Source: Malurus cyaneus samueli
Lineage: Eukaryota > Chordata > Aves > Passeriformes > Maluridae
Length of the DNA stretch: 64,000 bases
Reading direction: 5' to 3'
Assembly (NCBI GenBank): GCA_009741485.1
Contig: CM019218.1
Coordinates: 34,906,387 to 34,970,386 of the forward strand
Shown here: in pieces, positions 1-63,250 of the stretch
Layout of the letters: each line of letters opens with the position of its first letter
Numbering within the stretch: position 1 is the stretch's first letter
Translations under genes and position numbers: made by a program
The notes under the pieces: generated by a model
What the model saw: the letters and a program-made list of their open reading frames with translations, nothing else
Database searches by the model: none
Told to the model about the DNA's origin: nothing

Positions 1-689
1 TGGTGGATCCATGTAGACCAGCACTTTGGCAAGTGTGTCTGGGCAGCAAGAATAGCATCCTGTTACTCATTTTTAATCAGGAAGATGATTGTGTTTGTTT
101 TGCCTCTGGCCTGTTTGCAGTCCTGCAATTAAAAACTGAACCTCAAATCTATCTTAATTCTTTGCCTTAATTTTGCTCTTGAGCTTGTGTAGTTTTGTGA
201 GGGCAAGGCTCATTGTGGGGCAATAGAGTGCATTTGGTTTGTTAGGTTCCTCAGAGGTGGTGAATCCAAATCAAGTCCTGTGTGCTTTGTGCCCTTTGGG
301 GTATGTTTGTTTCCCAGACTACTCAGAGGACAGGAAATGCAAATGAATGTTGAGTTTTGGGAATGTGGATTTTTGCAAAGAGCAGACAGGTAGAAAATGC
401 AATGTTATTCTGAGTTAACTGTTAATACAGTATACGCTCTTGTTGATAAATACATTTTGGAATGGAATGATAGAAGGAATCACCATACGTTTGCTGTTGT
501 GGTACTAAGGGTAGATTTTTGCTCCTTTAATATATATATAATCTTTTTTGGTATTTAGAATGAAAATCCCTTTCACCTTCAAGGTGTCCTTTTCTGTCAT
601 TTCATGAACGATTTCTTCTGTTAAAGGCACAGATTTCATGTTTCCTCTTATTTTTAAACCCTTTTACTTTAATTCTTCGTAGAAAGGAT

Positions 690-860
690 TGCCAGCCATT
701 GGAATAGGCTGCCCAGGCAAGAGGTTGAGTCACTGTCCCTGAAGGTATTTAAAAGGCTTATGGATGTGGCACTTGGGGACATGGTTTAGTGGTGGCCTTG
801 GCAGTGTTGGGTTAGCAGCTGGACCTGATGATCAGTGATGATTTGTCAGCCTAAATAATT
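690..860 (+). mobile_element. CR1 non-LTR retrotransposon, 3' fragment
   Basis: The run resembles the end of CR1 ORF2 and its 3' UTR: a gene-like end of the form 'ggctgcccag' then 'gtccctgaaggt', followed by the typical 'ggccttggcagtgttgggtt' tail and a decayed 'cctaaataattttatgg' end. It is in the same orientation as INO80, 5'-truncated as most CR1 copies are, and lies in the 5' UTR intron. Ends are approximate. Confidence 0.8.
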
Positions 861-1620
861 TTATGGATCAGAGCCCTGTCTCTTGGAAGACAGTTTTTGA
901 TTTTAGGTTTTTTTTTTGTTTGTTTGGTTTGGTTTCAAATGCCTGTTAAGCACTATGACATATATAGATGAAAGTTCCTTGGAAAATGTGTCTTACTACC
1001 CTTATCACAGGGAAGGCTTTCAGATGTTCTGTTAAGTTCTGCTGGAAATGAGTGTTTGGTAAAAGAGGTCAATCATTCAATTGCTATCAGGCATGCAAAG
1101 ACCTAATAAATAGAAAGCTGAACCTAGATAGCTTCTGTCTAAAAATAATTTTTAAATCAGAGCTGTCATCCTGTCTAACAGCTTCTGGTGTGTTATTGGT
1201 TATTCTCTGTGGCTGAATATGTTAGCTCAAGACTCAGTATTTATTAAGAAATAATAAAATTTGCTCTTGTTCAAGCCCAACCAATCATCTTAAGGTGAGA
1301 ATCACTTGTCACAGATTGTTGTAACTTTAGAAGTTCTGAATTTGATCTGTACTTTTGGAGGATAAAAGACTTGGAGAAGGTTAGATGCTGGATATTGGAC
1401 CTGTGTATGCGAAGAGAGCAACTTGAAGGTTAAACACCCAATCTCAGTGTTCACTTACTTATGTAATAATTTAGTCACTGATTTAATAATTGAACAAATA
1501 TAAAATGTCTTGCAATAAATTAATGTGAAGTTTGCTTCAGATTTTGTGGTATTTTTAAGAAGTGATAGAAACCAGAAGAATCCTTCAGGACAGTTAATCT
1601 AAGTCTGGCTGCTTTTAATT

Positions 1621-1706
1621 TGAGCAACCTGTTCTAGTGAGAGGTCTCCCTGTCCATGGCAGGAGGCTTGGAGCTAGATGTTCTCTAAGGGTGTTTCCAA
1701 CCCTTT
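1621..1706 (+). mobile_element. CR1 3' tail fragment
   Basis: This short piece carries the CR1 3' UTR pattern 'gagcaacctgttctagtgag', 'ctgtccatggcaggaggctt' and a diverged 'ttccaaccc' end. It is of a different CR1 subfamily type from the copy at 690-860 and is in the sense direction within the 5' UTR intron. It lacks the terminal short repeats. Confidence 0.7.
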
Positions 1707-2362
1707 AAGCGATTTTTTCCCCTTCCTTTCTCTTCCTTCCATCTTGACAGCACTTCCATTTATACAGTAACAACTCTGGTTTTGGAAATAATTTATCTTT
1801 CTCACTATTAGTGTAACAGTGATGGCATCTTCCATAGTCAATCAAAAGTAAAATATGAGTTGACAGCTGTTGCTGTAACAGTTGTTACGACATCCTTTGT
1901 AGTTGAAGGAAAGGAAAACTGCAGTTGACAGAGCAATAAAATGTTTCAATGGCTTTGGTTTTATAACATTATGCAAATATTGCAGGGCCTTGCATTTGGC
2001 TTTGTTATTAATCTTGAATTTAGTGAACAAAAAAAAAAATTAAAATAAGGTGGATAGTTTTTCCTCGTTGAAAAACATAATGCTAGAATATGTTCTAAAT
2101 ATTGAGAAGTATGGTATAAGTTGCTTTTTATGTGTTACTTTTTCTTTAATAAAATAACAGTTGCACTTCAGAATGAAAGGGGTTTTGGTCAAGTATTTGT
2201 CAAAGGTTGTTTGGCAACAGATAAGCTATATTTCAGTGCTGAAAAGAGTAACATTGCTTTAAGGTAAAGGAGAAATATTACAAGTAGAATACAGCTGTGA
2301 AATGAATGGTAAAAACAACAGAAGAACAATGTTTTTAGTCATCCTTTTTTGAGTAAGCTATT

Positions 2363-2395
2363 TTATATATATATATATATATGTACACACACACA
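2363..2395. repeat. TA/CA dinucleotide microsatellite
   Basis: A run of about nine TA units passes through GT into a short CA run. It lies about 370 bp upstream of the coding exon 1 acceptor. It is simple repeat, probably length-variable. Confidence 0.9.
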
Positions 2396-2768
2396 ATACT
2401 GCCCTCTGTTCAGGGTTAAACTTGTTACCTTTACTAATGAAGAAAGCTTACTTTAGATGCTTAAAGGCTGTCTTCATAATACTTTGCATTTCTATGTCAC
2501 CACTTGGGTTTATCATACTAGGTTGAAACAGTGCTTGTTCCTATCAAACAGCAACCACAAAGTCATAAACCAGAAAACTAAGAATCTTTGAGGTTTTGGC
2601 TGTTGTAGTACTGTGGTGGAAAGTTGAAATGGGAATTTCTGTTTTTTTTACTATACATATTAACTGCAACCTGCTTTTGCCCTTAATTGCCTTGGTAGAT
2701 CTGTCTGTCCCCAAGTTTGCTCCTTTTAGAGGTGTTGTGGTGCTGATGGCTGTTGTTTCTTTTTACAG

Positions 2769-2811
2769 TTGTGTGTTCAGAGGCACCTGTGCATGAGGAG
2801 AAGTTTGTTCT
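2769..2811 (+). other. INO80: INO80 5' UTR segment in coding exon 1
   Basis: Non-coding exon sequence follows the acceptor tttttacag (cut after 2768) and precedes the ATG at 2812. An alternative acceptor at ttcag (cut after 2780) cannot be excluded. It contains an in-frame TGA (2794-2796), which fixes the main start, and an out-of-frame ATG at 2793 that opens a small overlapping uORF. Confidence 0.7.
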
Positions 2812-54245
<51,434 letters not shown>

Positions 54246-55880
54246 TAATTTTGAACCCCCAAAGCTTGTCTGAACTGTGTTGGCTTTCAGAGTAGACCAC
54301 CCTGCCAGTGGAAGGCATGCAAACAAATGCCTTGTTGCTGTCCAGCACGTGTGTGCAAAGAAAATCAAAGCACAATAGGAGCGGGTGGTTGACGTGAGCA
54401 CTTTGATTATGTGTATTCCAAAAAACTATCTTTGCAGATACTGCAAGAAAGAGGGAAGGGAGTCTGGGGTAATTGGGACGGTGTCAGCTTGTGTTTTGTT
54501 GACATGTCTGACAAAGATTCCCAAGAAAGCATCCAGCTAGTCCATGCAATATCCTGCAGCTGCGTGTGCCTGAAGTCACACCAATATACTTCCTCTCTTG
54601 TAGCCTGAGGTGGAGCCCAGCATTAGTTTTGTCCTATGAAATCAGTATCTGAACCCCAGGAGTATCCTGTAGAGTCACAAGACATCTCTGTCCTGGCAGC
54701 TGGTCAGTGAATGCATGGGAGTAATTGGGGGCTATGCTGAACATAATGTGTGATCAAAAAATTCTTGGGTTCTTCTGGTGTGGGTCTCTGGGTTCTCTAA
54801 AGACTTGAAATTCAAAGGAAGATGTCTCAGGTGGTTTCCAGGGGACGAACTCTTTTCAGTATCATTTGTCAGGAAGATGTTCGTAGCTGCAGAATACAGG
54901 GAGTGCTGTCAGGTGTTGTGAGAGCAGCAGCACAGCCTCTGCTTCACACAGTGGAAGAAACCACAGGCCAGTGATTGGTTTGCATTTCAGAGTTCATATT
55001 AGCATGAACACTCGTTGTGTTCAGAATGATTTCTCTCATTTTTGAGGTGTGCAGAACTCTTAAAAGCCTGGAAATAAAATAATGCTCTATTTGTACAAAC
55101 CTCAAGAAGGAGAAAAACTGAAGTGCTGAGGAGGAGTTTGTGCTGCTCCTCTCACCATGTTGTAGCAGAGCATGGATCTGCAGCTTGCAGTGCTGTGAGA
55201 GGAGCAACGAAAAACAATCCTGAGAGAGAGAGAACTGTGCCATTCCCCCTTCCAGCCAAATCCTGGGAAAAAAATTGTCTCATATCCTAGCCATCCCATT
55301 GACTGTTCTTGCAGTGTGTTTTCCCTTCATCTTTGTGATCATCACACATACTGGCGTGGTTGAGTTCACTGCAGTGTGCGGGCAATAGCTGTGTCCCATA
55401 AGGCTGATAGAAGGCAGTGCTGCCTGCACCCATCCATGTTCTTGTTCCCTGGTTGCTCCTTCCCCATTCTTGATGCACAAACCCTGCCCGTAGCCCCTTG
55501 CTTTGCTGTAAGCGTCGTCTGCATTGCACTGAGATTTAGGTGTGGGACAGTTGTTCTGTCTGACACATTGAATTAAGAGGCTGTTCTGCCAGGGCACTTT
55601 CATCCCTTGAGAAAAGCGAGTTGCAGGTCTGGGCTGTGACAGTGGAAGATTATTTCTTTTTTTAATATTATAATTTTTTTCTGACCCGAAACCCTTTTGC
55701 CTGGCGTCCTACAGTGTAGAGCGAGTGCTTCCTGTTGGTTCTGCCTCTAATTTGCACACCTGAAAATAGCAGAACTGAGCATAGTTAGATTGATTTTTGA
55801 ACAGATTTGCAGGGGATAATTGAGGGGGAGGTGATGTTTAATTAACTCATGAAGACTTCCCCCTTCCCCTTCTATTCACA

Positions 55881-55888
55881 TGTATATA
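55881..55888 (+). promoter_or_regulatory. Pumilio-type site 1 (TGTATATA)
   Basis: Perfect match to the PUM1/PUM2 consensus TGTANATA in the INO80 3' UTR, 144 nt upstream of the poly(A) signal. Binding is inferred from the motif only. Confidence 0.55.
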
Positions 55889-55965
55889 TGATATTTAGAG
55901 GGAATCAGACAAATGCCAAGCCTTTTTTTCTCTTTGAATGTGCTGTCTATTTTTGTAACTGAACT

Positions 55966-55973
55966 TGTACATA
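55966..55973 (+). promoter_or_regulatory. Pumilio-type site 2 (TGTACATA)
   Basis: Second perfect TGTANATA match, 85 nt after the first and 59 nt before the poly(A) signal. Clustering in the 3' UTR makes chance less likely, though the region is AT-rich. Confidence 0.55.
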
Positions 55974-56024
55974 TGTATAAAGAGAGACACATCTTTCTTT
56001 TACTAACTGGAGGAGAAAATCTTA

Positions 56025-56030
56025 AATAAA
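56025..56030 (+). terminator. Canonical polyadenylation signal AATAAA of INO80
   Basis: AATAAA within 'cttaaataaaatggag', followed 30-40 nt later by GT-rich sequence (gtgtctttgtggttttt). It is the first strong canonical signal after the stop that has such a downstream element. Confidence 0.8.
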
Positions 56031-56050
56031 ATGGAGTGAGATAATTTTAT

Positions 56051-57721
56051 GTAAATCAGTGTCTTTGTGGTTTTTATGCATGTAGTTGTATGAATGAGAG
56101 GATTAGGGAGGAGAGTGTGGAGGGGTGTGCATCTGGAAGTGCTTCTGGAGACAAACGCTGCTCAATGTAAGATTCTAGAGTGTCTGTGCTCTGCTAAGTA
56201 TCGTGTTTGTAACCTTGCTCAGTTACAACTACCCCTATTCCATGTTTGTATTCACTGATTATCTCATAATCTATTTTGGAGTAAGTGTGCAGCAGGTCAC
56301 AAGAAAACAGAAGCAACTATAATATGCATGATTACACAGTACCTGAACTTCCATGGTTGCATTCAATACAGTTGATTGTTTTGAGACATCATTCTCTACA
56401 GTTACTTCTTTTTTTTTCTTTTCAGAGGGAGTTAAAAGGACTTTTTAATGTAAGTCTTGATCTCCAAGCTGCTAGACAGTTGCATTAATTTATAATCCAA
56501 AGTGGAGAGAAAAAAAACAACTGTAGTTTGAAAAGCTTGCAAAAATGTAATATATACTGTTGTATGCTATACTTTTGGAAGATTATTTGATGATTCTGAA
56601 CACTGAGAAATACAAAAATAAAATATTTTTTTAAGAGTAGAAATATATTTAAAATATATTTGTAAAATAAATTAGAAAATATATTTAACATAAAATAAAT
56701 TTTAAAAACCCATTTAAAATAATTTAATCTTTAAGAGAAACACCAAATGACATCACAAGTTGTGGCAAAAGCAGTGATAGCCCATCTGCCTGCACAGTTT
56801 GTGTCAGGCCAAAAAGTTCAGGAAGATCTAACATAGGTGTAAAATAAATGAACTGCTAGATAATATTCAGTTCCATTTCTGTAAGACATTAAACTTCAAC
56901 ATTCTTTGTATTATGCATCATAGGAGAACGGATTCTCTGATAGTAACCAGGGAATTGGGAAAAATTCGTGTGATGGCTGTCCTAGTCTAATTTCTTGGTT
57001 TGTGGAAGGAAGGAGTGCTATAAAGATGAACACTGGGAATTCCTTTAAGAAGCTGGAGGTAGTTTTGTGATCAATACCTAGGGAACACTTCTATTGAAGT
57101 GAGCTAATGGGTGTGCACATTGAAGCTTTGTTCTTTGAAGTTTCACTCTGAGAGCATCTCTTCACTTTGCATGTTGTGCGCTTATGTGGATTAATGATAG
57201 AGAAAATGGCTTTACTCCAGGAGATCAAGGTATTTTCTAGAGGTAAAAACAATGATTGAATAAACTGAGTTTGTATTTTAATCCGTAATGGTGAATAGCT
57301 GTCAGTGTGATTTGGGGAATGTTGAGAGTGCTATGTATTCATCATGCTAGTTGATTATAGCATGTTACTCACTGATTACTACAAAACTGTTAAATACAGT
57401 TTGCTGATCAATGCTATTATTGAAGACATTTAAAGGTGATAATTTTCTTAGGTTCTAAGAAGTTAGGACTTAGGTTAAAAGTGCTGTTGTGTACCAGCCT
57501 CACACACATTTTTGTAGTTTAGCCTACAAGGATTATATAGTTCAGAAGGGTCCCCAAAACATCCCTTTTTCCCTTAGCCTGCAAGACATTTTCTCTTTTC
57601 TATTATGGCTCAAGTCTGCCATCCTCTCCATTTAGTCAGCCACTGGATTTCCCTTCCTTACTCTGCAAAGAGATAAACAGGTTACTTACTGTACGTTGAT
57701 TTGAACCTGGAACTGCTTTAA
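56051..57721. other. INO80 downstream flank, AT-rich
   Basis: No gene recognised. A very AT-rich low-complexity stretch spans about 56580-56730, with several AATAAA-like hexamers that could serve a longer INO80 3' end. Confidence 0.5.
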
Positions 57722-57754
57722 TTCTTCAGGATATTGCTGCACTGTCCAAATGTA

Positions 57755-58405
57755 ATGTTATTTCTGTGCCTTCTTCCCTCTCTGTTGCATGCTTTTCCCA
57801 CCGCAGTGTTCCTGCTCTTCGCTGTCTCATGTTCTGTTTGTAGAAGGCTGCCTGTTTGCCTAGAGCTATATCTGGCTTTACTTCCATATTCCCAAAGTAT
57901 TTCCTTCAGCAGCATTTCCCAGTGTGGGGGAGGCACTCAAAGCTCAGTGGGAAAAGCTCCATGCAGCAGTAATAGGGATCTGCACTACTTTGAGTGTAGC
58001 TCAGGAGCAGCCAAGTTGCAGCTGGGAGGAGGAAGAGCACAATCGATGAAATCACTTTGGGGCAGGATGTGGATCAGTGTAATTTGGGAAATGCTGCCCT
58101 GTGACCACTGCACTGCCTGTCCTGTCCTGGTCTCAGTGAAGCGAGCTGGCCTGCTTCTGCCCCCAGATAAACTTACAGGCTCCTCAACTTCTCACTTCTG
58201 CCTCTTTCTTTTTTTGTTGACTCTCCAGTCTGAAACACACATAACTCAGGGAGCCTTATGGGCATGTCTTGTGCTCTCCTTCCTGCTCAAGGAGGGGTGG
58301 TGGTGCACACCCTGCTGTCTTTGGGAAATTTCTGTTGGAGTGGCTGGAAAACAATTTGTAGCTCACTACCCAAAGGGATGCTGCTTGCATGTGCAGTATA
58401 ATTGA
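57755..58405 (+). CDS. Uncharacterised 216-codon open frame, unproven gene
   Basis: I do not recognise this product. The frame is open from just after a TAA at 57719-57721 to TGA at 58403-58405; the first ATG is at 57755 (G at -3). The first 30 residues are strongly hydrophobic and leucine-rich (MLFLCLLPSLLHAF...), like a signal peptide, and the rest is rich in Leu, Cys, Ser and Gly without a known motif. A pyrimidine tract and CAG end at 57729, resembling a 3' splice site, and AATAAA lies at 58420-58425, 15 nt after the stop. It could be the last exon of an unknown transcript, a lncRNA, or a chance open frame in locally GC-richer DNA. Chance is the leading explanation. Confidence 0.2.
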   Translation: MLFLCLLPSLLHAFPTAVFLLFAVSCSVCRRLPVCLELYLALLPYSQSISFSSISQCGGGTQSSVGKAPCSSNRDLHYFECSSGAAKLQLGGGRAQSMKSLWGRMWISVIWEMLPCDHCTACPVLVSVKRAGLLLPPDKLTGSSTSHFCLFLFLLTLQSETHITQGALWACLVLSFLLKEGWWCTPCCLWEISVGVAGKQFVAHYPKGCCLHVQYN

Positions 58406-58419
58406 GACATACATACTGA

Positions 58420-58425
58420 AATAAA
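58420..58425 (+). terminator. AATAAA hexamer just after the orphan open frame
   Basis: AATAAA in 'actgaaataaaggc', 15 nt past the stop at 58403. No clear GT-rich element follows closely, so function is uncertain. Confidence 0.3.
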
Positions 58426-60586
58426 GGCAATTATAACTTCCATGCCTAGAATTGTGAAGGATTTATTTTTTGTTTGCAGCCTGCTCCAGTTGCATAGCAG
58501 TGAATGAGGGGAGGGAATGGTTGAGCCTTTCTCTGGGGAGCACCGTTATTAGGACAATACAGATGGCCCAGCTCTCAGATTCAAACAGCAGATCTGTAAA
58601 CAGGTTGTTCTTGTAGCACTTACATTAGCATGTGCTGCTCCGAAAAGCCTGCAACAAATGCCTTATGAAATGGAGGAATGCATGGTAAGACAAATTGGGT
58701 TTCCTCCAGCTTCAGCCTCCTCTTAACTCCTGCCTATTCCCTCAGAAAAGTGAAGTTACTCCAAAGCTAATGTGCCTTCCAGGCATTTTGTGTTGAACTC
58801 TATTTATAGAATGTGCTTCTAGGGGTATATGAGGGAATTCTTTTGCATCCTAAGCATGAGGAAGTGTTTCAGTACTCAGGTATGAAACAATGACTCCTTC
58901 CTTCCTCAGCTGATGAGCATCACTGATAGAATGAGGTAGGGGAAGAAAACATTGAAACACCATTTTTGTGTCTTCTGGAGTTTCCCATGGACTGTCTCTT
59001 CCTTCTTTGACAGTATTGCTGGTTCTGTTAAGTCTGCTGTACTTAACAGGAGACCACATGAGCTTCTAAACATCTAAGGACTACTGTGATGTTTTTTTGA
59101 AAGCACTTGTTTTTCTCCTCCCTGCTTCTCAACCTTACACAACCCTTCTTAAGACCAAAGTGTTGTCTTCAGTGTTTTTGATTGGCAGGGAAAATGTTTC
59201 TATCTAAAGGTATTAATTTTTAAATCTGTGACCCTTGTGCCTTGCACCTCAATGTTTTGACAATTGTGAATTAAGATAAAGCTAAGCATACAAGAAAAAC
59301 TCTTACTGTTGCTCAGAGATTAGAATTTATGTGGAAATTTTCTACTAGTTTGGACTGTCTCACAAAACTGATTTTTGGACTACTTGTTAAATTTATTCAA
59401 ATTTTCTTAGTCATAACAAGAAACTAGTAGCTTTCTCCTCAAGATGTATTTACGAGATGCTCTCCTCCTAGGTGAAGCAAATACTTAATCTCACCTCATC
59501 TATTGCTGTAGTTCCTCTGATGTATCCCTACATCTTAACTTCCCAGCTGGGGCTTCCTCTAGGAAGAAATATCTCAGGTGGGATCCATCCTCTATACCAT
59601 GGTACGATGTCATCTGTCTTTCAGATAACTGCCCTTCAGGTTTCCTTTCTGGTCTGGTGTTCCAGTTTCCCGTCTTTTATAGTAGAGTTCAAATACAGAA
59701 ATTCTCAGTTTTGTTCAGGTTAGTGAGTGCATTTTAGAGTTTTGCTGCTTCTGTATAGACAAGTGCTCTTTTATGATGGTTATTCTTCAACAGTTTCCTG
59801 AAGTACTCCTCTCCAGGTAGGCTCTTCGCTGAGAAAGAACATTTGTGTTCGCTGGGAGCAACCATTTTCCACTTCACAGCCTTCTGTAATTCAAGTAACT
59901 TTCCTCCACAGATGTCTAAACTTGTATCAGAACCGGTCTAAAACGCCTCTGAGTTCCTTACAGAAGTGCTTCCAAAGCAGTCACCTTTGGCAGCCCTTGG
60001 CCTCCCCACAGTCAGGCGGAAGCGGCAGCGCAGAGTGCCTGTCTGTATTTCACTCTGCTTGTGGAAGGCTGCTGGGGTGTTTTTTGAGAATGGGAGAGTC
60101 AGCAAATTTCACACGTAGTTGGCTGAATGTTGCTTTGGTTTTTTTTTAAACTACATTAAGCTTTTGGCGTGTGACTGCAATTAGCTACGTGCTGATCAGC
60201 CGAGCGTGCTGCTGCCCAGTAAATGCAATGGCACGTGTCCTGACACACCCTCGAGTGACACCTCATTGTGACAAAGCTCTTGGGTTTTCCTTTGCAAGCA
60301 GAGGAAACAGAAGAGATGTTCAGACTATATGAACTTCCAGAGAATTTGGAAATGAATATCCGAAAATCCAAAACCAAGTTTTTGAGGGTCACTCCGTGCA
60401 TCTGGTAGGTGCTAATGGGAGGGCCCTTCTGAGTCTTGTTTTTCTTGCTGCCCCTGCTCTTTCCAGAGAGTTCGTGTGAATGCTTTTTTGAACAAGTTCT
60501 GCATTCCTGCAGACCTCTCTTTTCTTGCCATTTAATCTAGGTTTTTCTTTGATTTGATTTTACTTACAGCTGTAGTACTATGGCAT
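58426..60586. other. Intergenic, nothing recognised
   Basis: Only short non-gene-like open frames. No repeat family or RNA gene was recognised. Confidence 0.5.
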
Positions 60587-60672
60587 TTCATAGAATTATA
60601 GAATGGTTTTGGTTGGAAGGGACCTTAAAGATCATTCAGTTCCAAACCCCTGCCATGGGCAGGGACACCATT
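60587..60672 (-). mobile_element. CR1 3' tail fragment, antisense to INO80
   Basis: Reads tagaattatagaatggtttt and then ggttggaagggacc, the reverse complement of the CR1 3' end including its terminal short repeats, followed by 'ccctgccatgggcagggaca'. A short 5'-truncated copy. It is the only CR1 piece recognised in antisense. Confidence 0.9.
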
Positions 60673-62589
60673 TTTTTGAAGTGGATCTCAAAATATCTCT
60701 AAAGGTGCATAATGGGAACATTCCAGTCTGATTTTTGAGGCCCCTGACACAGTAATTCAGCTTCATGATGTCTGTTTGTCCAGATGACTGCAGTCTTTCA
60801 TCATTCTCTGCATGTTCAGAGTTTGGAAGAAATTACTGTATCTAACTTGTAGTCATAATTTTACCAAGATATGTATTTAAACTGGTTAGCACAAAAAAAT
60901 AAGTTCTTCTTAGTGTTTCAGTAATTTGACACTCAGATCAATTCCAATTGACTAACTGAAATTGTACAGACATTGTGATACTGAATCCGTAATGCACAAG
61001 GAGGTTTTAAAACAGTGTTGACTTGGGACTGGAGGTGGTGATGATTCCATTTACAGGCTGCTGTGAAGTGTTTTGTAGGATTTTGAAACACACAGTCATG
61101 AGCTTTGCAGCTCCCCTAGCTTTGATAACTTGCTGTTAGCATATGCAGTCAGGGGTATGTATTGTATAATTAATGTAATTTGGTTTCACGGCAGTTTGCT
61201 GTTCTTTGTATCATTGTGTGTCTGTCTGGAATCAAGTAACTAAATATTCAGAGAGAGAACTGGTTTGGTAGAATACTCACAGACAGATTAGAGAAGCCCA
61301 GCTCTGCCTTGCAGTGATGTAATTGATAGCATATGAGAAAAGTAATGTTGTTTAAATTTTTAATCTAAACCAGATCTCATATCTGAGATGTTACAGGAAT
61401 TAAGCAAGAAGTTTGGAACTGTCAGCAGCTAAAGAAGCTTGAGAGACTGCAGGAAATTTGAATGATGCATATAAAGCAAAGCCACGCCAATATATATAAA
61501 AATGTTTCTCTGCTAAACTTAATTTTTAGTTGCTTTGGTACATGAAAGCTTAAGAATACTGAGAGCAACCAGACAGATCTTCATTGAACAATGACGAACA
61601 TAAGGCATCCATGAAAATATGAGATAATTCTTGCACATTTCCATCAGGATGTAGTGCTGATTATGTGAGCACAACATTATCTTTTTCCAGCATGGTATAA
61701 TACCCAACATACAGTTCCGAGTAGTCTGAGAAACATCATCCCTCAGTATTTCACAATGTGCTTTGAAAGTCACTGTATGCTTTTGAAATCATAATCTTGA
61801 AGTCTCAGTTTCCTATCTGTACAATAGGAATTACCTCTTCACAAACATCTCGTGAAGAGGAATTAAAGGTTGCCAAGGTGCCACAGTGATTTGCAGATGT
61901 TGCTATAGTGATTTGCCAGACAAAAGTCAAGGTGGTGAACAGTGCCCCCGCATTTGTGTGCATAAAGGCATAAACAAATATAGGACCATACAAGAGAAAA
62001 AGGAATTGAACTGCTGCTCGTTTTTAGCATCCTCCCTTCAAATAAAACGAGGCAGCAATCATCTGGGGGGAAAAAAGTGGATATTTATTCTGAATGAGGC
62101 TAGTCCCACAGTTACTTTTTTCCCTTAGTCCTGAACTCATCTGCCCTCAAATTATAGGGTGTGTTCCCAGGAATAGATTCAGTATATGTGTAGTTTAGAG
62201 ACAGAAGTGCTGCCAGAATCAATTTGCTGTGCAGCAGCACGAGACAGTTTCATCTGGCTCCTGCCTAACATGTCCAGAGGTAACTGAGTCTCCTAACAGT
62301 TGCTGTCAAAGGAAAGATGAAAAGCAGCATCTACCATAGCTGTGAGGAGCTGGGCACTCCTGCACTTTTCCCTCTCTAAAAGTGGGATTGTGTTTTTGTG
62401 GAGAGAAACAACTTGAAGTAAAACACACTCCTATAAAACAGATCAAAGAATAAATGTATGTAAAATCTAAAATGAATTTCTGTATAATCTAAGAACCTGC
62501 TGGCTGTTTGAAATATACTTTTGGCTCAATTTTATTTAAAGAAAGGATACCTCCCTGGAAGACAAGAACAAGTGAGAGATTTCAGCCCA
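60673..62589. other. Intergenic, nothing recognised
   Basis: AT-rich flank without recognisable exons, RNA genes or repeat families. Confidence 0.5.
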
Positions 62590-63250
62590 TGGCGTCAGTA
62601 GAAGCACCCTGAGGACAGAGCTGCTGAGCCCAGCTGTCTGTAACAGGATCTCCCACCCCTGTGCACCTCCAGCACATCCAACAACGTGTCAGCCGCAGTC
62701 CTGGGAGGTCACTCGAGGCGCTGGCTGGTGCTGTGGCACGTGGAAGCACACATGCCAGCCCTGCCTTGGCGTGAGGTGCCACGGGGTGAGCAGTGGTGGG
62801 CAGTCCCTGGGGGCCAGGGCTCCCTGCTCCCTCCCTCCCATGGCATCACGCGCTTCCTCAGCGTGGGCTCAGAGTTTGGAGAGCCTGGTGTGCCGTCTAG
62901 ACAAGGAGGGGATAAAAAGTTGCTTTCTGAAGTTTGTTTTCGAAATGTTTTCAAATGTCACATATGCTTTGTGTAGACAGGGTTTAATATCAGCAAGCTG
63001 GCTGTGGTTGCCCCCCAGGCGGTGCGTTTGTAGGCGAGGTTGTAATTGCTGTAAGTGGGCTGCATGTGTGAAATGACTTCCACATTGTCTGTGCTGTTGG
63101 TGTCTCTTGGTCCACAGCCTCAGTTCAAGGCCAAGCAGAGAGCTCAGGCCAGAAAGCAGTGAAACCCAGTGCTCCTGCCATCCTGGAGTATTCCCTGGCC
63201 TCCCTTCATGTGCCCAGCAGCTCAGGTGCAGTTCATCATATTTCTGAAGG
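62590..63250. other. GC-rich block of unknown nature
   Basis: Clearly richer in G+C than the surrounding flank, with scattered CpG (cgtcag, cactcgaggcgctgg, atcacgcgcttc). Overlapping open frames occur on both strands (up to 133 codons on the minus strand), as expected when GC reduces stops. No domain was recognised. It could be a regulatory element or an exon of an unseen gene. Confidence 0.35.

Larger units (their letters stand above)
1..2768 (+). other. 3' part of the INO80 5' UTR intron
   Basis: No coding exon is visible here. The stretch ends in a pyrimidine-rich tract and CAG at 2766-2768, immediately before the exon carrying the start codon, so it is read as intron between an upstream non-coding first exon (outside the window) and coding exon 1. 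It holds two CR1 tail fragments (about 690-860 and 1621-1706) and a TA/CA microsatellite (2363-2395). The INO80 promoter is not in the window. Confidence 0.75.
54246..56050 (+). other. INO80: INO80 3' UTR
   Basis: About 1.8 kb from the stop to just beyond the AATAAA at 56025. A GT-rich stretch after 56055 fits a downstream cleavage element. No CR1 copy is inserted here. Two Pumilio-type sites lie in the last 170 nt. The exact cleavage point was not determined, and later alternative signals exist in the flank. Confidence 0.8.

Noticed and set aside
57734..57754. Seven extra codons upstream of the orphan frame, starting at TTG
   Set aside because: A TTG start is not expected for a vertebrate nuclear gene; the first ATG is at 57755.
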